From Microbacterium sp. Leaf288 (lineage in GTDB: Bacteria > Actinomycetota > Actinomycetes > Actinomycetales > Microbacteriaceae), in the NCBI RefSeq assembly GCF_001422925.1, contig NZ_LMNI01000012.1:345-64344 (forward strand): a stretch of DNA of 64,000 bases, written 5' to 3'. A program made the translations under genes and the position numbers. The notes under the pieces are model-generated. The model was not told the DNA's origin, did not search any database, and worked only from the letters and a program-made list of their open reading frames with translations. Shown in pieces: positions 1-12,341 of this stretch. The number at the start of each line of letters is the position of its first letter. Position 1 is the first letter of the stretch.

Positions 1-82
1 CATTTGACAAGTGCACGCTGTTGAGTTCTCAAAGATCGGACGCACCCGCATTCCAGCTTCACAGCCATCACCGCAGGGCAAC
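1..82 (-). other. 5' leader of an rRNA operon transcribed leftwards out of the window
   Basis: On the minus strand, 34-19 reads CTTTGAGAACTCAACA, followed by GCGTGCACTTGTCAAATG. This is the boxA-containing leader found just upstream of 16S rRNA genes in many actinobacteria, where it takes part in antitermination and precursor processing. The 16S gene itself would lie to the left of base 1 and is not in the window. The strand assignment follows from the orientation of the TTTGAGAACTCAACA motif and of the promoter at 89-116. Confidence 0.75.
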
Positions 83-88
83 TTCACT

Positions 89-116
89 ATCTTATCCCGC
101 CCGACCCGTCTGTCAA
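89..116 (-). promoter_or_regulatory. rRNA operon promoter (TTGACA-N16-TAAGAT)
   Basis: On the minus strand a perfect -35 box TTGACA (116-111) and a -10 box TAAGAT (94-89) are separated by 16 nt. This places the transcription start near 82, directly in front of the boxA-type leader. It is one of the two best sigma-70-type promoters in the window, as expected for rrn. Confidence 0.75.
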
Positions 117-372
117 ACCGACACGCCGTGACCTTCAGATGATCTGGCTTGTCGGCGACCGCGGTCTCCGAGGCAGGAACCCCATCCCGAACCCGCATGC
201 GGGACGCTCCAAGGAGCGTTGAAGGAGGGGGGTTGTTCTCCACTTGAGGGGGGTAAGGCTCTCGGCCTCTCCGCTTCCCTGTGGGGCGAACAAGTAATAC
301 TTTACGTGCGCCCCGGTGGCTCGTCGAATCGGAGCCGCGCCCCGGGCGTGTCGCACGACCACACCCGCGGAA
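117..372. other. Non-coding stretch between the rrn promoter and the DUF4184 gene
   Basis: No convincing gene. It holds the palindrome CCCGCATGCGGG (192-203), a small stem ACGCTCC-AA-GGAGCGT (204-219) and an AT-rich palindrome AAGTAATACTT (292-302). These could be a terminator for the leftward DUF4184 gene or extra rrn control elements. Nothing decides between them. Confidence 0.4.
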
Positions 373-1194
373 TCACGCGAGACTCGTCGCTCCCGCGGTG
401 CGTCGACGGAGTACCTGCACAACAGCGCACAGCGCGATGGTGATCGCGCCCCACGCCGCGCAGGCCGGCGGAAGCACGCGATAGCCCAGGTGGGCGACGG
501 TGAACTCCGCGTCGAGCGGGCCGAAGACGGCGAGTCCCCACACCCACGTCGCCAGCAGCATCACCGGCAGTGACACCCACCACACCCGGCGGACCCACGA
601 GGGCATCACACCCGCAGCGGGTGCCTCGGGGTCACGGCGTACCAGCCACACCAGCATCCAGATCCCGAGGATCGCCAGTCCGATCGCGCTCGAGCCGTGC
701 TGCAGCCACTTGTAACCCGGGAGCGGTCCCCACTCGGACTCCAGTGCGGGGATCGCGGTCATCCCCCACCGACCCTCGTGGGTGAACAGGTCCCACACGA
801 TGTGGCTCACGACGCCGATCGTGAGCGAGAGGACGAGCAGCAGCATCCCGCTCCACGACACCCGCGCGGGTGATCCCGAGATCGCGAGCGTCTCGCGGAG
901 GGCTGGGCGGGCGCCGGCATCCCACTCCCCCGGCAGCCGCGCCGCCAGCCACCGCGGCGAGAGCTCGCGCACCGCCGGCCGCAGCAGCAGGCGCCAGACG
1001 AGGAGCAGCCCGAATGCCAGCACGATCGTCGCCGGCAGCCACCCGAGCGCATGCGTGACGCCGTAGTGCAGCGGCAGTCCGCGGACGAACAGCGGCAGAT
1101 CCGGCGCCATCGCGCCGATCGCGATCGCTGCGGGCACGAATGGCGTGCGCACGAACGGCAGCGCGACGACGGCGTGGCTCGGGGTGAACGGCAT
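373..1194 (-). CDS. DUF4184 family integral membrane protein
   Basis: Hypothetical membrane protein of 273 aa. The N-terminus MPFTPSHAVVALPF and the following hydrophobic segment with APDLPLFV match the DUF4184 family, whose function is unknown. Several membrane helices are visible (about residues 15-35, 50-68, 113-135, 165-185, 205-225, 240-260). A loop with HIVWDLFTHEGRWG resembles metal-dependent phospholipase-like membrane proteins that carry conserved His/Asp in loops, but this is only a resemblance. The gene follows tyrS on the same strand with a 45-nt gap and may be co-transcribed with it. Confidence 0.75.
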   Translation of the reverse strand: MPFTPSHAVVALPFVRTPFVPAAIAIGAMAPDLPLFVRGLPLHYGVTHALGWLPATIVLAFGLLLVWRLLLRPAVRELSPRWLAARLPGEWDAGARPALRETLAISGSPARVSWSGMLLLVLSLTIGVVSHIVWDLFTHEGRWGMTAIPALESEWGPLPGYKWLQHGSSAIGLAILGIWMLVWLVRRDPEAPAAGVMPSWVRRVWWVSLPVMLLATWVWGLAVFGPLDAEFTVAHLGYRVLPPACAAWGAITIALCAVVQVLRRRTAGATSLA

Positions 1195-1239
1195 CCGTCA
1201 GCCGTCCATCCCCTGAGCCACGCCGCTCGTCACCCGTCG

Positions 1240-2541
1240 TCAGCCGACGAACACGCCCGCGAGCGTCTTCTTGCCGCGCCGCAGCACCGAGACTCCGCCG
1301 GGGAGAGCGCCGGACACGGTCGCCGACTCGTCCTCGACCTTGGAGCCGTCGAGCGAGACACCGCCCTGGGCGATCGCCCGCCGGCCCTCCGAGAGGCTCG
1401 AGACGAGGCCGGTGTCGACCAGCGCCTGAACCACGTTCGTCCCCGAGGCGACGGTGGCGTTGGGCAGCTCTTCGAGCGCGTGACGCAGCGTGATCGCGTC
1501 GAGCGCGGCGAGGTCTCCCTGGCCGAACAAGGCCTCGGATGCGGCGATGACGGCGGCCGCAGCATCCGTCCCATGCACGAAAGCCGTGACCTCGAGAGCC
1601 AGGCGCTTCTGCGCGGCGCGGCGGAACGGCTCGTCGGCGACCAGGCGCTCGTAGTCCTCGATCTCGGCGCGCGTCAGGAACGTGAAGATCTTGAGCCGCT
1701 GGATCACATCGGCGTCGTCGGTGTTCAGCCAGAACTGGTACATGCGGTACGGGCTGCACATCGCGGCGTCGAGCCAGATCGCGTTGCCCTCGCTCTTGCC
1801 GAACTTCGTTCCGTCGCTGTTGGTGATCAGCGGCGTGCCGATCGCGTGCACCGACACACCCTCGACGCGGTGGATGAGGTCCGTGCCACTTGTGAGGTTG
1901 CCCCACTGGTCGCTGCCGCCGGTCTGCAGCACGCAGCCGTACTGACGGTAGAGCTCGAGGAAGTCCATCCCCTGCAGGATCTGGTAGCTGAACTCGGTGT
2001 AGCTGATGCCGGCGTCGGAGTTCAGGCGCGCCGCGACGGCGTCCTTCTTGAGCATCGTGCCGACGCGGTAGTGCTTGCCGATCTCGCGCAGGAAGTCGAT
2101 CGCGCTCATCGGCGCGGTCCAGTCCAGGTTGTTGACGATGCGCGCGGCGTTGTCGCCCTCGAAGCTGAGGAACCGCTCCACCTGCGAGCGCAGGTAGCCG
2201 ACCCACTCGGCCACCGTCTCGCGCGTGTTGAGCGTGCGCTCGGCGGACGGGCGCGGATCGCCGACGAGTCCGGTCGAGCCGCCGACGAGTCCGAGCGGCT
2301 TGTGGCCCGCGAGCTGCAGACGGCGCATCGTCAGAAGCTGCACGAGGTTTCCGAGGTGCAGACTCGGCGCGGTCGGGTCGAAGCCGCAGTAATACGTGAT
2401 CGGGTCCCCGGCGAGAAGGGCGCGCAGCGCCTCCTGATCGGTGGACACATGCACGAGCCCACGCCACACGATCTCGTCCCACACGTTCTCGAACGTGGGG
2501 TCGATCGCGGGCGCAGTCGCGCTCACGACGGTTTCAGACAC
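1240..2541 (-). CDS. tyrS: Tyrosine--tRNA ligase
   Basis: Charges tRNA-Tyr with tyrosine in the cytoplasm. The Rossmann catalytic domain has the class I HIGH-like motif HLGN at residues 62-65 (context DPTAPSLHLGNL). The KMSKS-like motif KFGKS is at 246-250 (context SDGTKFGKSEGN). The C-terminal 70 residues form an S4-type RNA-binding domain (region GVSLDGSKV...GKKTLAGV). An upstream in-frame ATG at 2625 exists. GTG at 2541 is preferred because it gives the family-typical length (433 aa) and lies 7 nt after a -10 box TAGCCT, which suggests a leaderless mRNA. Recognition is certain; only the start is inferred. Confidence 0.96.
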   Translation of the reverse strand: MSETVVSATAPAIDPTFENVWDEIVWRGLVHVSTDQEALRALLAGDPITYYCGFDPTAPSLHLGNLVQLLTMRRLQLAGHKPLGLVGGSTGLVGDPRPSAERTLNTRETVAEWVGYLRSQVERFLSFEGDNAARIVNNLDWTAPMSAIDFLREIGKHYRVGTMLKKDAVAARLNSDAGISYTEFSYQILQGMDFLELYRQYGCVLQTGGSDQWGNLTSGTDLIHRVEGVSVHAIGTPLITNSDGTKFGKSEGNAIWLDAAMCSPYRMYQFWLNTDDADVIQRLKIFTFLTRAEIEDYERLVADEPFRRAAQKRLALEVTAFVHGTDAAAAVIAASEALFGQGDLAALDAITLRHALEELPNATVASGTNVVQALVDTGLVSSLSEGRRAIAQGGVSLDGSKVEDESATVSGALPGGVSVLRRGKKTLAGVFVG

Positions 2542-2548
2542 GCCCGCC

Positions 2549-2554
2549 AGGCTA
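2549..2554 (-). promoter_or_regulatory. -10 box of tyrS (TAGCCT, leaderless start)
   Basis: TAGCCT sits 7 nt before the GTG start of tyrS, so transcription would begin at or next to the start codon. No Shine-Dalgarno sequence is visible. Confidence 0.5.
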
Positions 2555-2667
2555 TCAGCGACGGATGCCTCGCCCCGCCCGCGAACGGTCGGCGCGGCGC
2601 TCCGCCCGCCTGATGGAGGACACACTTCCGTGTTTCAGCCTCTGGGCTAATTCTTGAACATATTTAG

Positions 2668-2705
2668 CTCACAGGCTTGTGAGACTGAGGTCCTCAAGCT
2701 AAACT
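2668..2705 (+). promoter_or_regulatory. Promoter and palindromes upstream of the SatD-like gene
   Basis: An AT-rich island holds TTGTGA (2677-2682), a 17-nt spacer and TAAACT (2700-2705). The -35 lies inside the palindrome CTCACAGGCTTGTGAG (2668-2683). A second palindrome, TGAGGTCCTCA (2686-2696), fills the spacer, and CTCAAG (2694-2699) pairs with CTTGAG (2714-2719). Overlap of dyads with the core promoter suggests regulation, possibly by the HTH protein encoded just downstream. Confidence 0.5.
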
Positions 2706-2741
2706 TTCCCTCACTTGAGCTCTCACGCATAAGGAATGCCC

Positions 2742-3341
2742 ATGTTCGTGATCACCAGCGACCAGCGCGACAGCCGGAGCAGCGCAGACCTCGTACCTGC
2801 GGCTCTGGCATCCGTCCACGCGAAAGGACACCAGGGCCTCGCGCTCGCTCCGGAGCGGACCGCGGGCGACGAGATCCAGGTCGCGGTGGCCGACGCCGGA
2901 GCGCTGCTCGGGATCGTGCTCGACCTGACCCGCTCGGGTCGATGGAGCGTCGGGGTCGGTGCCGGAGAGGTGGAATCGCCCCTGCCTGACAGCGTCCGGG
3001 CCGCACGCGGCGAGGCCTTCGTCAACGCGCGCGATGCGGTCGAGCGCGCGAAGAAGGCCGCCACCCGCGTCGCGATCACCGCACCGGAGGGCGGGGCGGA
3101 CGCCGAGGCGCTCGTGCGACTGCTGGTCGAGCTGCGCGACCGGCGCACTGCCGAGGGGTGGGAGATCTACGACCTGCTCGCCGAGGAGATCACGCAGCGC
3201 GAAGCCGCCGCGCGCCTCGGCATCTCGGAGGGCGCGGTCAGCCTGCGCGTGAAGTCGGCGGGGCTTCGGACCGAGGAGGCGGCGGTGCCCGCGCTCGTCC
3301 GCGTGCTCGCACGGCTGAGTCCGGGGCCCGTGCCAGACTGA
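2742..3341 (+). CDS. SatD-like protein with C-terminal HTH, function unknown
   Basis: A 199-aa protein. Residues 1-105 resemble the SatD family: an N-terminal strand with D-x-x-D-S-R (MFVITSDQRDSR), AGDEIQ near residue 42, and a GxGEVE...ARGEAFVNARDAVERA segment. The arrangement of short strands plus GDE-x-Q recalls nucleotide cyclase/GGDEF-type palm folds, but that is inference. Residues about 145-175 (ITQREAAARLGISEGAVSLR) form a sigma-region-4-type helix-turn-helix. ATG at 2742 is chosen over 2736 because AAGGA at 2731-2735 is correctly spaced only for 2742. The gene precedes a membrane protein gene by 4 nt. It could be a ligand-sensing transcription factor. Confidence 0.6.
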   Translation: MFVITSDQRDSRSSADLVPAALASVHAKGHQGLALAPERTAGDEIQVAVADAGALLGIVLDLTRSGRWSVGVGAGEVESPLPDSVRAARGEAFVNARDAVERAKKAATRVAITAPEGGADAEALVRLLVELRDRRTAEGWEIYDLLAEEITQREAAARLGISEGAVSLRVKSAGLRTEEAAVPALVRVLARLSPGPVPD

Positions 3342-3345
3342 CGCC

Positions 3346-3942
3346 ATGGTCTCCCCGGACGTGATCCTCGTCGCCGCGCTCACGATCTTCCTGTTCCTCG
3401 CGCTCTGCGGCGCACTCGTGCTGGTGGTGATCAGCCTCCGGAAGCCCTCGACCATCCCGCTGGTGGTCGCGGGCGTGCTCGTCGTCCTGTGCCTGCTCGC
3501 GGTGACGGTGTCCCCCATCAACGTGCCGCTGCTCCTCGGGCTGGGCATCGCCATGCTCGGCACCGCCCTCGGAGTGCTCGGCGGCAACCCGATCACGCGG
3601 CGCATCCTCGAGATCGCGAGCCACGGGCGCGTCGAGGAGGGCGACAACGGCGGCATCCTCCTGCGCGCGCCGTCGCTGCCGGGAGCCGTCGCCGGCGAGG
3701 GCGCCGTCCGCGAGGTGATGCGCGGCGGCACCACGATCGGCTACCTCGAGCGGGTCGCAGTGACGCTCGGGATCATCGCCGGATTCCCCGAGGCGATCGC
3801 CGTGGTCGTGGCGCTCAAGGGCATCGGCCGGTTCTCAGAGCTCGCGACCGCCGAGGCGCGCGAGCGCTTCATCATCGGCACGCTCTCGAGCCTCGTGTGG
3901 GCGTGCGTCGTCGCGGCCTTGGTGCGACTCGCCATCTGGTGA
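3346..3942 (+). CDS. Small integral membrane protein paired with the SatD-like gene
   Basis: A 198-aa protein of unknown function. Hydrophobic segments lie at about 5-30, 33-52, 53-78, 138-160 and 174-196. A soluble loop (about 85-130) carries GRVEEGDNGG. The C-terminal part has LGIIAGFPEAIAVVVALKGI, then GRFSEL...ERFIIGTLSSLVWA. This 'GRF-x-E ... GTL-x-S' block is seen in membrane proteins encoded next to SatD-like proteins. The 4-nt gap to the upstream gene indicates an operon. The pair looks like a cytosolic sensor/regulator with a membrane partner. Confidence 0.6.
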   Translation: MVSPDVILVAALTIFLFLALCGALVLVVISLRKPSTIPLVVAGVLVVLCLLAVTVSPINVPLLLGLGIAMLGTALGVLGGNPITRRILEIASHGRVEEGDNGGILLRAPSLPGAVAGEGAVREVMRGGTTIGYLERVAVTLGIIAGFPEAIAVVVALKGIGRFSELATAEARERFIIGTLSSLVWACVVAALVRLAIW

Positions 3943-3968
3943 TCGCGAGGAGCTTTCGCCGCTGAGGT

Positions 3969-5414
<1,446 letters not shown>

Positions 5415-5500
5415 CCGACGCGCCACCCACCCGCCCGCCGGTGTGTCATCGTCGCCGACCGAGGGGTGGCATCCGTGTCCGTCGCAATTCGAGCGGCACC

Positions 5501-5549
5501 GAGTCGGCCCTCCGCGCCGCATCGGCCGCCCACAGCGACCACAACGGCC
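5501..5549 (+). repeat. Diverged copy of repeat family A, upstream of the DUF559 gene
   Basis: A 49-nt stretch beginning GAGTCGGCCC and ending GACCACAACGGCC aligns without gaps to the 49-nt core repeated downstream of the gene (6745, 6840, 6926), with roughly three quarters of positions identical. Same orientation as the downstream copies. Confidence 0.5.
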
Positions 5550-5656
5550 GTCGAGCAGCCGTCGTCTGCTCCTCCACACAAGACCAGACGGGCTCGCTGT
5601 CCAGAGATACGTTCTGCCCGCGCCTTGCGGCACGCCACGCCAGGGACGATGACGAC

Positions 5657-6718
5657 ATGCCGCGCAAGCCCCGCCCCCTGCCCTCGTCGCTGGGTGACAG
5701 CTTCTCCGTCGCGGCGGCGAGGGCGGCGGGGCTGTCGTCGCGACGGCTTCGGAACGATGATCTCGACAAGCCTTTTCGCGGCGCACGAGCCCGGATGCCC
5801 GAGCCAGAGCCCTGGGTGCCTGACGAGGGCACTGCTGCACGGGAGGCGAGGCTGCTTCGGGCTGCCATAGTGAGCCGGGCGCGCGCGTACCAGTCGATCG
5901 CTCCGTCCCACGCCTTCCTCTGGTCCGTCACCGCAGCCGTGATCTGGAAGTTCCCTCTCCCTCGCCATGTTCTGCGGGCGGCGGCATCGACGCCACGAAC
6001 GGATGCTGCGACCACGAGTGTCACGGGTGTGGAGCGTTCGCGGCCTCGTCCCGTCGATGCAGGCGTGTTTCATCCGCACCGGTCCTCGAAGGCGACCGGA
6101 GTGCGAGCGCGGCAGTTCCGCGCGGGAGTGACGGCCGTGACCGAGCGCGACGGCTTCCGGGTGACGGATGCCGCGACAACCTGGGCACACCTCGCCGAGC
6201 TGCTCACGGTGGACGAGCTCATCGCCGTGGGAGACGCCATCGTCCGTGTTCCCCGCGCGAGAGGCATGCGGCGCGGCCGCCCTTCGGATGCGCATGCGAG
6301 CATCGCCGACCTCGAATCGGTCGCCGCTCAGCCGCGGCGGGGGGCCGCCAAGCTACGGGATGCGTTGTCGCAGATCCGGGTCGGGAGTTCATCGGCGCGG
6401 GAGACCGAGCTGCGGCTCGCGCTCATCCGAGCGGGACTCCCCGAACCCGAGCTCGATGTGGACGTGATCGCCTCGGACGGCACGCCGATCGGCTACACGG
6501 AACTCGCGTACGCGAAGTACCGGGTGCTGATCGAGTACGAGGGCGATCACCATCGCAGGGACGCCGCGCAATGGGAGCGGGACATCCTCAAACACGCGGC
6601 GTGCGCCGCTGAGGGGTGGGAGGTGCTCCGGATCACGTCGGCGCAGATGAAGCCCACCCCCGCGGCGGCGGTCTCCCGCGTGCGCACCGCACTCGCCCGC
6701 GCCGGCTGGCGCGGCTGA
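5657..6718 (+). CDS. DUF559 (Vsr-like endonuclease fold) protein with AbiEi-like N-terminus
   Basis: A 353-aa protein. The N-terminal region (about 1-45, SFSVAAARAAGLSSRRLRN) resembles the winged-helix part of AbiEi-type antitoxins. The C-terminal 100 residues match the DUF559 nuclease-like fold: SARETELRLALIRAGLPEPELD, then DG..IGYTELAYAKYRVLIEYEGDHH and WERDILKHAA..GWEVLRI. Candidate active-site acids and histidines are in ETELR, EYEGDHH and D at ERD. Nuclease activity is not shown for this protein. The ATG at 5657 sits in a longer open frame; it is chosen because family similarity begins there. The gene is opposite to all arg genes and lies between repeat copies. Confidence 0.65.
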   Translation: MPRKPRPLPSSLGDSFSVAAARAAGLSSRRLRNDDLDKPFRGARARMPEPEPWVPDEGTAAREARLLRAAIVSRARAYQSIAPSHAFLWSVTAAVIWKFPLPRHVLRAAASTPRTDAATTSVTGVERSRPRPVDAGVFHPHRSSKATGVRARQFRAGVTAVTERDGFRVTDAATTWAHLAELLTVDELIAVGDAIVRVPRARGMRRGRPSDAHASIADLESVAAQPRRGAAKLRDALSQIRVGSSSARETELRLALIRAGLPEPELDVDVIASDGTPIGYTELAYAKYRVLIEYEGDHHRRDAAQWERDILKHAACAAEGWEVLRITSAQMKPTPAAAVSRVRTALARAGWRG

Positions 6719-6744
6719 TCACGCCCCGAACTCGCCGCCCCCTC

Positions 6745-6793
6745 GAGTCGGCCCGTGACGCCGCAACCGGCGCGCGGAACGACCACAGCGGCC
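6745..6793 (+). repeat. Repeat family A, copy 1
   Basis: The 49-nt core runs from GAGTCGGCCCGTGACGCCGC to CGACCACAGCGGCC. It starts 26 nt after the stop codon of the DUF559 gene and is identical to copy 2 over the whole core. Confidence 0.85.
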
Positions 6794-6839
6794 AACCCGA
6801 CCCGCCCCGCCTGCCCCGCCAGCCCAGACCCCGGACGCC

Positions 6840-6888
6840 GAGTCGGCCCGTGACGCCGCAACCGGCGCGCGGAACGACCACAGCGGCC
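6840..6888 (+). repeat. Repeat family A, copy 2
   Basis: Same 49-nt core as copy 1, 95 bases further on. The pyrimidine-rich spacer between copies (ACCCGCCCCGCCTGCCCC type) is also repeated, so the true unit is about 90-95 nt. Confidence 0.85.
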
Positions 6889-6925
6889 CACTCGACCCGC
6901 CCCGCCTGCCCCAACCCCGGGCACC

Positions 6926-6973
6926 CAGTCGGCCCGTGACGCCGCGACCGGCGCACCGAACGACACAGCGGCG
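6926..6973 (+). repeat. Repeat family A, copy 3 (partly diverged)
   Basis: Begins CAGTCGGCCCGTGACGCCGC and ends CGACACAGCGGCG, 86 bases after copy 2. It has several substitutions and a one-base deletion in the CGACCACAGC part, and ends about 22 nt before the stop codon of the converging gene. Confidence 0.75.
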
Positions 6974-6994
6974 AAACCGCCCGCAGGTGTCGCG

Positions 6995-8143
6995 TCAGCG
7001 GGGAAACCGACCGGCGGGCACGGCGAAGCGCGAGGCCGAATCGAGCAGCGTCTCGAGCGGGCCCCGCCCCACGAGGAGCGCCCATGCCGTGCACAGAACG
7101 ATCGTGCCGATGGCGAGCGGCCAGAAGGGCAGCAGCGCGCGGAAGCCGATGAGGTCGCCCACCCGGTCGAGCACCGCGGCGGCGACGGCGGCCCACACCA
7201 GGAGTTGCAGCGTGTACGCGGTCAGCGGCATCGCCCCTACGGCCCGCAACGGCAGCACCACCCACACGAGGAACGTGCGGCATGCGAGCAGACATACCCC
7301 GAGGACGGCGAGCGCGAAGCCGCCGGAGCCGATCACCTCGAGCAGTCCGGTGGAGTGCGGGCGGACGGTCCAGAGCGCTCCGAGATACGTCGCCGCTTCG
7401 GCCTCGGGGTCTGCACCGGTCGCCGCACCGAGCCCATAGCCGAGCGCGGCGAGCAGAGTTCCGGTGAGGACGAGCCACACCTGCACCCGCAGCCGAGTCA
7501 CGCCGGCACGCGCGACGCCGAGGCCGGCCACGACGAACACGATCCAGGTCGTGAACGGGTAGTGCCACCCGAGTCCGAGCGACACCGGGCCGCCGATCGG
7601 GGAACTCCAGAACGGGAGCGCGTCGAGGACGATCTGGACGAACGGCAGGACCAGTGCCAGCCCCGCGGCGAGCGGCAGCAGCACACGGGCCGGCAGGGAC
7701 GTCAGCGGCAGCGCCAGCAGGAACATGAGCGCATAGGCCGGAAGGATCACGAACACGGGCACACCGGTGGCGATGAGCAGGATGCCGAGCACCCAGAGCA
7801 GTCCTGCCCGCACGGCGAGCCGCCCGCGCGCGGTGCTCATCGCATCGCCCGTGAGCGGCGCCCCCGCTCCGGTGACGAGGCCGATCGACACACCCGCGAG
7901 CGTCGCGAACAGGATCGACGACCGGCCCGAGACGACGGCGATCCAGGTATCGGGCTCGAGCACGTCGAAGGGCTCGGTGATCCAGAGCAGGTGCGCGGCG
8001 AACATTCCGAGCACCGCGAGACCGCGCGCGAGATCGACCCCGCCGATGCGCGCGGGACCGTTCAGACGCTCCCAGCGCGTGGCGAGCCAGCCGTCGGCGC
8101 GCGGCGCGGGGCGCTCGGTGTCACTCAGCTCTCGCCCGCTCAC
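6995..8143 (-). CDS. Polytopic acyltransferase-like membrane protein (HGSNAT/DUF1624-DUF418 type)
   Basis: A 382-aa protein with about ten membrane helices. The start RIGGVDLARGLAVLGMFAAHL is typical of the heparan-alpha-glucosaminide N-acetyltransferase-like/DUF1624 and YeiB/DUF418 superfamily. These are membrane proteins that, where known, acylate sugars or envelope polymers from the cytosolic side. The last helices (ALLPFWPLAIGTIVLCTAW) resemble DUF418. The substrate cannot be told. The gene starts 13 nt after argF ends, so it may be read through from the arg operon. Confidence 0.7.
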   Translation of the reverse strand: MSGRELSDTERPAPRADGWLATRWERLNGPARIGGVDLARGLAVLGMFAAHLLWITEPFDVLEPDTWIAVVSGRSSILFATLAGVSIGLVTGAGAPLTGDAMSTARGRLAVRAGLLWVLGILLIATGVPVFVILPAYALMFLLALPLTSLPARVLLPLAAGLALVLPFVQIVLDALPFWSSPIGGPVSLGLGWHYPFTTWIVFVVAGLGVARAGVTRLRVQVWLVLTGTLLAALGYGLGAATGADPEAEAATYLGALWTVRPHSTGLLEVIGSGGFALAVLGVCLLACRTFLVWVVLPLRAVGAMPLTAYTLQLLVWAAVAAAVLDRVGDLIGFRALLPFWPLAIGTIVLCTAWALLVGRGPLETLLDSASRFAVPAGRFPR

Positions 8144-8156
8144 CGCCCAGGCGCTC

Positions 8157-11183
<3,027 letters not shown>

Positions 11184-11187
<4 letters not shown>

Positions 11188-12341
11188 GAGGAGTAGGCGC
11201 TGTTCTCGTGGACGTAGTCGTGGGTGAGGTCGTTGGTGAGGATCGTCGCCGTCGCCGCGCCGACCTTGAGGTCGATCACGAGATGGGTCGCACGCGGCGT
11301 GAGGTCGACCGCGTCGCGCGGCGCGTCGGGGCCGCCGGCGCTGCACACGCGCACGCCGTTCATCCACACGTCGACGTCGTACGGGTCGAACGCGGCCTCG
11401 GTCGTGCCGATCGCCGCCAGCACGCGCCCCCAGTTCGGGTCGTTGCCGAAGATCGCCGCCTTGAACAGGTTGTTGCGCGCGACCGAGCGCCCCACCTCGA
11501 CGGCCTCGTCTTCGGAGGCCGCGTTGATGACCTCGATCGTGATGTCGTGGCTCGCCCCCTCGGCGTCGCCCTGCAGCTGCTGGGCGAGGTCCTGGCAGAC
11601 CTCGGCAAGCGCCGCGGCGAACGCCTCGGGATCGGGAGTCTCTCCCGATGCCCCGCTCACCATGAGGGTCACCTGGTCGTTCGTCGACATGCAGCCGTCC
11701 GAGTCGAGCCGGTCGAAGGTGCGTCCGGTAGCCGCGCGCAGCGCGGCGTCCGCCTGCGCCGCGTCGAGCACCGCGTCGGTCGTGATCACGACGAGCATCG
11801 TCGCGAGGCCGGGTGCCAGCATCCCGGCGCCCTTCGCCATGCCGCCGATCGACCAGCCGTCGCCGGTGCGGGCCGAGCGCTTGGGCTTCGAATCCGTGGT
11901 CATGATCGCGAGGGATGCTGCCTCCCCGCCGTCGGCGGAGAGCTCGGCGATGCCCTGCTCGGTGCCGGCGAGCACCTTCGCGCGGAACACCTCGTCGCCG
12001 GTGCCGATGAGCCCCGTGGAGCACACCAGGATGTCACCGGCGCTCACGTCGAGCAGCTCGGCGGCCTTCTCGGCCGTCTGATGCGTCGTCTGGAAGCCGA
12101 ATGACCCCGTGAAGCAGTTCGCCCCGCCGGAGTTGAGGACGATCGCCTCGACCGCGCCGTCGCGGATGACCTCCTGCGACCACAGGATCGGGTTCGCCTT
12201 CGCCCGGTTGCTCGTGAACACCGCGGCCCCGACCTTCAGCGGGCCGCGGTTGACGACGACCGCGACATCGGGCTTGCCGGTCGACTTGAGGCCGACGGCG
12301 ACGCCTGCCGCCTCGAAACCCTGGGGCGCGGTGACACTCAC
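11184..12341 (-). CDS. argJ: Bifunctional ornithine acetyltransferase / N-acetylglutamate synthase
   Basis: Recycles the acetyl group from N-acetylornithine to glutamate, and in bifunctional forms also uses acetyl-CoA. The autoproteolysis site is visible as [14 protein letters not shown], with Thr181 the nucleophile that becomes the new N-terminus of the beta chain. Other conserved blocks are [15 protein letters not shown] and [10 protein letters not shown]. It has 385 aa. It starts with GTG at 12341, overlapping the argC stop (GTGA). Whether it also works as a synthase cannot be read from sequence alone. Confidence 0.96.

Noticed and set aside
1051..2613. 520-codon open frame on the plus strand
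   Set aside because: Antisense to tyrS; composition is Arg/His/Asp-rich as in shadow frames of GC-rich genes, with no recognisable domain.
2736..2741. Upstream ATG of the SatD-like gene
   Set aside because: AAGGA ends directly at this ATG, leaving no spacing; the ATG two codons later has correct spacing and matches the family N-terminus.
6745..6973. Family A array as a CRISPR
   Set aside because: Only three copies, unequal spacings of 95 and 86, spacers themselves similar, and no cas genes.
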